The notes under the pieces were generated by a model. The model did no database searches, was not told where the DNA came from, and worked only from the letters and a program-made list of their open reading frames with translations. Both the position numbers and the translations under genes were made by a program. A stretch of DNA of 22,596 nt, taken from positions 1-22,596 of the forward strand of contig JAOACU010000008.1 in assembly GCA_026417715.1 (NCBI GenBank). The letters are read 5' to 3'. This DNA comes from Anaerolineae bacterium. GTDB lineage: Bacteria; Chloroflexota; Anaerolineae; UBA4142. Numbering within the stretch: position 1 is the first letter of the stretch; each line of letters begins with the position of its first letter. Positions 16,114-22,596 of this stretch are shown in pieces.

Positions 16114-16170
16114 CAGATTTACGACGCTGTGGTACCAATCATAAATCTGAAATCTGCAATCTAAAATCAG
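16114..16170. repeat. Heptamer array, unit AAATCTG
   Basis: Four 7-bp units, AAATCTG twice and two variants, lie at 16143-16170; an inverted unit CAGATTT is at 16114-16120. The array fills most of the 80-nt gap between the phnC and phnE genes, and the stop codon of phnC (16169-16167) is inside the last unit. Confidence 0.75.
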
Positions 16171-16925
16171 AGGATGGTTACTTTTTCCGCTTCCTGACCA
16201 AAAATCAACTTGAACTTTTCGTCGTCAATCTCTTGAGGCAAACCCTGAAAGACCAGTCGCCCTTCCTTCAGCCCAATCGCACGTGTGGCGTAACGATGCA
16301 CCAAATCGAGAAAGTGCAAACTGCATAGCACCGTGATTCCGTCTTCCTTGTTCATTTGCTCCAAATACTTGAGAATCGAATGCGAGAGCACAGGATCGAG
16401 CGAGGCAACTGGCTCATCGGCGAGAATCAACTTGGGTTCTTGCATCAACGCACGCGCAATGCCGACGCGTTGTTGCTGTCCACCCGAAAGTGAATCGGCG
16501 CGCACATATGCTTTTTCACGCAAACCCAAGCGTTCCAGGTTCTTGAGCGCGCGTTCGTGGTCAGCAGGGGAAAAATAGTTGAAGAGACTTTGGTACGGCG
16601 AAACATAGCCCAAACGTCCCGAAAGCACATTCGTCATTACGGAGGAACGCTTGACTAGATTGAACTGCTGAAAGATCATTCCGATTTGACGGCGCACCTT
16701 GCGCATTTCGGATTGAGACAGCGCGGTGAGGTCAACACCGTTCCAAATCACGCGTCCCGAAGTTGGTTCGATCAAACGATTGATACACCGCATCAATGTT
16801 GATTTGCCCGAACCGCTCAAACCAATCACCGCGAGGAATTCACCGTCTTGTACCTCGAAACTCACATCGCGCAAGGCAACCGTACCGTTGGGGTAAACTT
16901 TGGTGAGGTTCTCAACTTTGAGCAT
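16167..16925 (-). CDS. phnC: PhnC-type ABC transporter ATP-binding protein
   Basis: 252 residues, the normal length of PhnC. Motifs: Walker A GLSGSGKS (35-42), Q-loop IFQQFNLV (Q86), signature LSGGQQQRVGIARAL (146-160), Walker B LILADEP (D170/E171), D-loop SLDP, and switch H204 in CSLHFLDL. The LSHSILKYL and FNYF segments also fit PhnC. It powers import of the ligand captured by the neighbouring PhnD-like lipoprotein through the fused PhnE permease. The frame could start at a TTG at 16940, but ATG 16925 begins at the conserved MLKVENLTKVYPNG and is preferred. Its SD is weak (GGA about 10 nt upstream). A 32-bp palindrome separates it from phnD, which may lower its expression relative to the binding protein. 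Confidence 0.95.
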   Translation of the reverse strand: MLKVENLTKVYPNGTVALRDVSFEVQDGEFLAVIGLSGSGKSTLMRCINRLIEPTSGRVIWNGVDLTALSQSEMRKVRRQIGMIFQQFNLVKRSSVMTNVLSGRLGYVSPYQSLFNYFSPADHERALKNLERLGLREKAYVRADSLSGGQQQRVGIARALMQEPKLILADEPVASLDPVLSHSILKYLEQMNKEDGITVLCSLHFLDLVHRYATRAIGLKEGRLVFQGLPQEIDDEKFKLIFGQEAEKVTIL

Positions 16926-16943
16926 AGGGGAATCATCCAAATA

Positions 16944-16975
16944 GACCTGTCAGGTCTCCCAAGACCTGACAGGTC
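16944..16975. repeat. Palindrome built from two GACCTGNCAGGTC units
   Basis: GACCTGTCAGGTCT (16944-16957), loop CCCA, AGACCTGACAGGTC (16962-16975): a perfect 14-bp inverted repeat whose arms are themselves near-palindromes. It lies in the 62-bp gap between phnD and phnC. On the minus strand a T-rich run precedes rather than follows it, so it is not a classic terminator; it could stabilise the 3' end of phnD mRNA. Confidence 0.9.
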
Positions 16976-16987
16976 ATAAAAAAGTTT

Positions 16988-18187
16988 TTACTTGACCAGC
17001 GTTGCCACGTCCACACCCGCTTTCTTCAACAGATCGCGGAATTCATCATAGAAGGTTACGGGTACTTTGATCAAGTTATCGTAGGTGTAGGCACGGCGCA
17101 CGGCTGCGCGACCGCCGGGATCAGCCATCATCGAGAGCAAGCCCTCAACGGTGGCTTCGCGCAGTTTGGGATCAAAGTCTTTGATGAACTGCAAACCATC
17201 GTTCGGAATGCGGATGCTGAGGAAGAACGGCACTACCTTGTCCATCACATCGGGATAGGCACGTTGCACAGCGGCATCGGTGCGCGCATCCACAAACGTC
17301 GCGCCCGCATCACAATCGCCCTTGTACACAGCGATAACCACATTGGGATGCGAACCCGCAAACGTGACCGCCTTCAAATCCTTTTCAGGATTGATGCCAT
17401 TCGCCCTCAGGTTGATACTTGGAATGATCCAACCCGAAGTGGAAGCGGCATCCACACCACAGAAGGTCTTACCTTTGAGGTCAGCAATGGTCTTGATGCC
17501 CGTATCTTTGCGCGTGATGAATTGCCCTTTGTAAAAGGTGGTTTGTTGACCTGCCAGTGCCTTGTCGGGATCATTGTCACCACCACTGACATAGGCGCGC
17601 GTCGAAGCCAACGCCGGTTCGATGCCGTACTTTTCGCGCGCCAGGATGGCGGCAAATGTGGCGAGGAAGCCAGCATGCGCCTTGCCCGCACCCATCGCTT
17701 CGATGGAAACAGCATACGAGGTACCGACTTCGATCTTGTAGGTCAAGCCGGTGATCTTGCTCAAGCACTCGGCGGTTTCGTTGCCGGCGCGTGTGATCGT
17801 TGGCACATCACCTGAGGGGACGAACGTGATCACAATCGGTTTTTCCGGCGAGCCGAGTTCGCCCGCTTTGACGACAGGCATATTCGGCAGTTTCTCGCAC
17901 TTGGGCGGTGGTGGCGTAGGCGTTGCCGTGCGTGTCGGTGTCGGCGCTCCGGGCGCCAGCGTTGCCGTAGGTGGTGCTGGGGTCGCTGTAGGTGGCACAG
18001 CGGTTGCAGTGGGTGGCACTGCAGTTGCTGTTGGTGGAACCGGTGTGGCTGTCGGTGCTGGCGGTTTAGTGGGTTCTGGGGGTTTCGGCGTAGCCGTTGG
18101 CGGCACTGGTGTCGGTGTCGGAGCACACGCCGCAATCAGTGTCAAGACAACAATCATCGTGACAACGAGCAAGAGGTACTTTTTCAT
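16988..18187 (-). CDS. phnD: PhnD-type phosphonate/phosphite-binding lipoprotein
   Basis: 399 residues. Signal peptide MKKYLLLVVTMIVVLTLIAAC with lipobox ending at Cys21, so a lipid-anchored extracytoplasmic protein. Residues 23-95 are a low-complexity linker of repeated (V/A)PPTAT units. The binding domain follows (about 96-399): PIVITFVPSGDV, GKAHAGFLATFAAILAREKYG, FYKGQFITRKDTGI, and the ligand-loop motif AASTSGWIIPS, all typical of the PhnD/PtxB periplasmic binding family. Length without the linker fits the family. It is the first gene of the importer operon, with its own promoter at 18302-18330 and SD GAGGAG 8-9 nt before ATG 18187. The ligand cannot be fixed from sequence: phosphonate, phosphite, methylphosphonate or phosphate analogues are possible. 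Confidence 0.93.
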   Translation of the reverse strand: MKKYLLLVVTMIVVLTLIAACAPTPTPVPPTATPKPPEPTKPPAPTATPVPPTATAVPPTATAVPPTATPAPPTATLAPGAPTPTRTATPTPPPPKCEKLPNMPVVKAGELGSPEKPIVITFVPSGDVPTITRAGNETAECLSKITGLTYKIEVGTSYAVSIEAMGAGKAHAGFLATFAAILAREKYGIEPALASTRAYVSGGDNDPDKALAGQQTTFYKGQFITRKDTGIKTIADLKGKTFCGVDAASTSGWIIPSINLRANGINPEKDLKAVTFAGSHPNVVIAVYKGDCDAGATFVDARTDAAVQRAYPDVMDKVVPFFLSIRIPNDGLQFIKDFDPKLREATVEGLLSMMADPGGRAAVRRAYTYDNLIKVPVTFYDEFRDLLKKAGVDVATLVK

Positions 18188-18199
18188 TTCTTCTTCTCC

Positions 18200-18256
18200 T
18201 CAAAAATTCAATCGGGATGTTGGCACAAGATTCATCAGCGCACTGTTCCCTCGCAT
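18200..18256 (-). CDS. Possible 18-residue leader peptide upstream of phnD
   Basis: MRGNSALMNLVPTSRLNF, ending 12 nt before the phnD start, preceded by AAGGAGG at 18265-18259. Together with the following bases this is a near-full complement of the 16S rRNA 3' end, but the spacing to this ATG is only 2 nt. It could be a leader ORF or simply a ribosome standby site; there is no amino-acid bias that suggests attenuation. Confidence 0.25.
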   Translation of the reverse strand: MRGNSALMNLVPTSRLNF

Positions 18257-18301
18257 CACCTCCTTCGCCAATTATTTTGTGCCCCGCTGCATACTGGCGT
18301 A

Positions 18302-18330
18302 ATAATACTCTACTTTCGACGTTTAGGCAA
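18302..18330 (-). promoter_or_regulatory. Sigma70-type promoter of the phnD-phnC-phnE operon
   Basis: On the minus strand: -35 TTGCCT (18330-18325), 17-bp spacer, -10 TATTAT (18307-18302), predicted start near 18295, giving a 5' UTR of about 108 nt. I see no clear Pho box (direct repeats) near it. Confidence 0.75.
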
Positions 18331-18342
18331 ATTGTACAGCAG

Positions 18343-18363
18343 TCAGCCGTCAGCCATCAGCCC
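18343..18363. repeat. Short heptamer array, unit TCAGCCN
   Basis: Three 7-bp units TCAGCCG, TCAGCCA, TCAGCCC in the gap between the membrane-protein gene and the phnD promoter. It is related to the GGTCAGC units found inside uvrA. Confidence 0.7.
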
Positions 18364-18371
18364 ATCCCCAA

Positions 18372-18391
18372 CCCTTCGACTACGCTCAGGG
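18372..18391. repeat. Dispersed repeat CCCTTCGACTACGCTCAGGG
   Basis: This 20-mer (reverse CCCTGAGCGTAGTCGAAGGG) belongs to a repeat I know as very widespread in bacterial genomes, usually intergenic. Here it supplies the last codon bases and the stop codon (TGA, 18388-18386) of the membrane-protein gene. Confidence 0.65.
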
Positions 18392-19027
18392 CAAGTCTCT
18401 AATCTCTACCAATAACACCAACGCGCCCACAATCAACAACGCCATCATTCCCAAAATCCGTACGCTCGCCAACGGCGCGCTGATAAACGCCAGCGCGTTG
18501 AGGGGAACAAACAGCCAGAACAAAATCGCCGCCGCGCGATTCAACGCGCGCGCGTTCCAAATGCCGATGCCGAAGAGCGCGACTGCGCTGTTCGCGCACA
18601 AAAATTTCATTTGCGTAACGATGTTTAGCACCACCAACGCTTCGACACCCAATCGCGTCATATCGGGTAGTGTGTACGCAATCAAGCCAAGAGTGATGCT
18701 ATTCTCCAGCCAATCGAGCGCGCCGGTTGCCAACGCGAACCCCAAACCGATCCACGCGAATATCGCCGCGCGGCGTCGCGCGTACACCGCTAGCGCGATG
18801 AACGCAATCACATACGCCAGCGCGAAGAGATCGTCCACCACCATCACCATCCGCAATTTGCCCTGACTGGTGACGAACAGTTCCGCAACGCGCGTCGGTG
18901 ACAGCGAATTCAAGTTTTCCAAATCAGGTCCGATTTGCAACCCGATGAGAATCATCACGACGAGCAGAATCGTCGCGAGCGCGCCCGCGATTGCGCCAAC
19001 ACGCAGAATGAACTTTTCGTTTGACAT
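18386..19027 (-). CDS. Multi-pass membrane protein of unknown function
   Basis: 213 residues with about six hydrophobic segments: roughly 9-31, 62-82, 86-106, 112-130, 150-166 and 170-208 (the last long enough for two). The only polar stretch of note is between the first two (LENLNSLSPTRVAELFVTSQ). I do not recognise a family; the pattern resembles small DUF4386-like integral membrane proteins, but no motif proves it. The frame is open to 19057; ATG 19027 is chosen because AGGAGG (19038-19033) lies 5 nt upstream, the adjacent ATG at 19030 being too close. It is transcribed alone, divergent from uvrA, from an extended -10 promoter near 19090. Its C-terminus runs into a dispersed repeat that provides the stop codon, so the original end may have been different. 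Confidence 0.8.
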   Translation of the reverse strand: MSNEKFILRVGAIAGALATILLVVMILIGLQIGPDLENLNSLSPTRVAELFVTSQGKLRMVMVVDDLFALAYVIAFIALAVYARRRAAIFAWIGLGFALATGALDWLENSITLGLIAYTLPDMTRLGVEALVVLNIVTQMKFLCANSAVALFGIGIWNARALNRAAAILFWLFVPLNALAFISAPLASVRILGMMALLIVGALVLLVEIRDLP

Positions 19028-19043
19028 CATTGCCTCCTTGACA

Positions 19044-19071
19044 CAACCGCCGACCACAGACCACCGACCGT
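19044..19071. repeat. Heptamer array, unit CGACCAC
   Basis: Four degenerate 7-bp units (CGACCAC, AGACCAC, CGACCGT and a variant) lie in the predicted 5' UTR of the membrane-protein gene. Confidence 0.65.
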
Positions 19072-19089
19072 CGCCGAATCATTGAACCG

Positions 19090-19098
19090 ATTATACCA
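19090..19098 (-). promoter_or_regulatory. Extended -10 promoter of the membrane-protein gene
   Basis: On the minus strand TGGTATAAT: consensus -10 TATAAT (19095-19090) with an upstream TGN. No good -35 is seen; the -35 region falls inside the CTCGCCN heptamer array at 19102-19164. Confidence 0.65.
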
Positions 19099-19101
19099 CA
19101 A

Positions 19102-19164
19102 CTCGCCTCTCGCAATTCGCAACCCGCCCCTCGCCCCTCGCCACTCGCAACTCGCCCCTCGCCG
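19102..19164. repeat. Nine-unit heptamer array, unit CTCGCCN
   Basis: Nine consecutive 7-bp units without a phase break, consensus CTCGC(C/A)(C/A). It lies exactly between two divergent promoters: the -10 of the membrane-protein gene (19090-19095) and the -35 of uvrA (19167). Confidence 0.9.
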
Positions 19165-19166
19165 CA

Positions 19167-19195
19167 TTGCCCATTTTCCCTCTTTGTGCTAGAAT
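19167..19195 (+). promoter_or_regulatory. Sigma70-type promoter of uvrA
   Basis: -35 TTGCCC (19167-19172), 17-bp spacer, -10 TAGAAT (19190-19195) with an upstream TGC (extended -10). Predicted start near 19202. No LexA-like operator (GAACN4GTTC or CTGTN8ACAG) is visible around it. Confidence 0.75.
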
Positions 19196-19204
19196 ACTTT
19201 GCCG

Positions 19205-19253
19205 AATCAAAAATCTCCAATCCCCAATCTCTAATCTCTAATCTCCAATCTCT
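19205..19253. repeat. Seven-unit heptamer array forming the uvrA 5' UTR, unit AATCTCT
   Basis: Seven phased units (AATCAAA, AATCTCC, AATCCCC, AATCTCT and variants) end 2 nt before the uvrA ATG. No purine-rich Shine-Dalgarno sequence remains in this UTR. Confidence 0.92.
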
Positions 19254-19255
19254 AA

Positions 19256-22129
<2,874 letters not shown>

Positions 22130-22131
22130 TC

Positions 22132-22159
22132 AAAGACGAAAGACGAAGGACGAAGGAGG
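22132..22159. repeat. Heptamer array that carries the antitoxin SD, unit AAAGACG
   Basis: Four phased units: AAAGACG twice, AAGGACG, AAGGAGG. The last unit is the Shine-Dalgarno sequence of the antitoxin gene. The reverse-complement type of array recurs at 22522-22549. Confidence 0.88.
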
Positions 22160-22164
22160 TAGCG

Positions 22165-22473
22165 GTGAAAGAAATTACGGTGACACAGGCGCGTCCTAAA
22201 CTTTCAGAGTTGATTCGCCAAGCCGCGCGCGGCAAACGATACATCATTGCCAAGAAAGGCAAAGGCACGACAGAAAAAGCCGTACTGGTTGGACTTGAGG
22301 AATTTGAAGGGCTTCAGCGACAAGTGCGATTTCGCCAACTAGTTCAAGAAACGCGTACTCAGATGCGCCAATCACTAGACATCACCGAGTCGCTTGATGA
22401 TGAAGCCGCAATGGAAGCGGCAGACCGACTCATCCAAGAACTGCGGAGAGAACGCCGTGCGCGTCGTGCTTGA
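22165..22473 (+). CDS. Phd/YefM-type antitoxin
   Basis: 102 residues. The N-terminus KEITVTQARPKLSELIRQAARGKRYIIAKKGKG(T) (cited in part; residues 2-34) has the Phd/YefM pattern: a strand, the 'arrangement' helix ARPKLSELI, and a strand before a short loop; then KAVLVGLEEFEGL. The C-terminal half is charged and helical, as expected for a toxin-neutralising tail. GTG 22165 is preferred to the upstream ATG at 22126, because AGGAGG at 22154-22159 lies 5 nt away and the extra residues (IKDERRRTKEVA) are encoded by a heptamer array. The gene overlaps the start of a PIN-type toxin frame, the usual antitoxin-toxin order, but that toxin is broken. It would regulate its own transcription if functional (family knowledge). 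Confidence 0.88.
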   Translation: MKEITVTQARPKLSELIRQAARGKRYIIAKKGKGTTEKAVLVGLEEFEGLQRQVRFRQLVQETRTQMRQSLDITESLDDEAAMEAADRLIQELRRERRARRA

Positions 22474-22596
22474 TACAAACTTTTGGGTGTCGGCGTTGGT
22501 GTAATGAGAGACGACTGCCTGCGTCCTTCGTCTTTCGTCCTCCGTCCACGAGGTTTTCGCTTGTCCAGAGCCAATGCTATCCTTGCATCGTTTGCC
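22457..22596 (+). pseudogene. PIN-domain toxin remnant disrupted by a heptamer array
   Basis: GTG at 22457, with GGAGAG 6 nt upstream, opens VRVVLDTNFWVSALV, the standard N-terminus of PIN toxins including the first catalytic Asp (D6), then TAA at 22502-22504. An array of CGTCCTT-type heptamers follows (22522-22549). Beyond it, in another frame from 22549, RGFRLSRANAILASFA resembles the next helix of PIN toxins (compare ...ARILEAF). So the toxin seems interrupted and shifted in frame. The right edge cuts the rest, so loss of function is likely but not proved. Confidence 0.7.
22522..22549. repeat. Heptamer array, unit CGTCCTT, inside the PIN remnant
   Basis: Four phased units (CGTCCTT, CGTCTTT, CGTCCTC, CGTCCAC). 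This is the same family as 22132-22159 in opposite orientation, so the antitoxin gene is bracketed by inverted heptamer arrays. Confidence 0.85.

Noticed and set aside
16926..16940. TTG start for phnC at 16940
   Set aside because: It adds only DDSP before the conserved start MLKVENL and has no SD; ATG 16925 fits the family.
17751..18302. 183-residue Gly/Val-rich plus-strand frame
   Set aside because: It is the antisense shadow of the PPTATP-coding region of the phnD-like gene; composition follows from the repeat, and no SD is present.
19102..19253. Tandem repeats near uvrA considered as a CRISPR array
   Set aside because: The units are 7 bp, adjacent and without spacers; no cas gene is present.

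Overview
This window probably comes from an uncultured member of the Chloroflexota (Anaerolineae-like). That placement is inference. It rests on the Pro/Thr-rich 'PPTATP' linker behind a lipobox in the binding lipoprotein, on many different 7-bp tandem repeat arrays in intergenic DNA, and on dispersed palindromes of the type GTAGGACAAGTTT...AAACTTGTCCTAC, a style of repeat I associate with that phylum. There is no rRNA or tRNA gene to settle it.

Layout. (1) 1-1431: the start of a lipoprotein gene runs off the left edge and is divergent from a tartrate/D-malate dehydrogenase-type gene, followed by a long hairpin repeat. (2) 1437-14091 (minus strand): a compact eight-gene operon behind one strong promoter and a 5' leader that contains a structured RNA and an intrinsic terminator. 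In transcription order it encodes: a membrane SPFH/band-7 protein with a long coiled coil; a TPR-like protein fused to a LexA-type self-cleaving S24 peptidase domain; a STAND-type NTPase with a C-terminal OmpR-like winged helix; a second, small SPFH protein; an M29-type aminopeptidase; a second STAND-type ATPase; a STAND/GAF/GAF/histidine kinase; and a response regulator fused to an APH-like kinase. (3) 14128-18330 (minus): a PhnD-PhnC-PhnE type ABC importer in which two PhnE permeases are fused into one polypeptide. (4) 18386-19027 (minus): a small membrane protein of unknown function, divergent from (5) uvrA (19256-22129, plus). (6) 22165-22596: a Phd/YefM-type antitoxin with a broken PIN-toxin remnant.

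The eight-gene operon is the most interesting part. Overlapping or closely spaced genes, one direction and one promoter suggest that the products work together. My inference is a membrane-scaffolded (two SPFH proteins), nucleotide-switched (three STAND-like ATPases), protease-gated (S24 autoprotease and M29 peptidase) phospho-signalling module that ends in a receiver-kinase fusion. No nuclease or pore-forming effector is visible, so stress signalling and phage or conflict response are both open. I cannot name a described system with this gene content.

A second theme is repeat invasion. At least seven heptamer arrays of different sequence occupy intergenic gaps and regulatory sites. One forms the whole 5' UTR of uvrA, one lies in frame inside uvrA, one supplies the Shine-Dalgarno sequence of the antitoxin, and one interrupts the PIN toxin.
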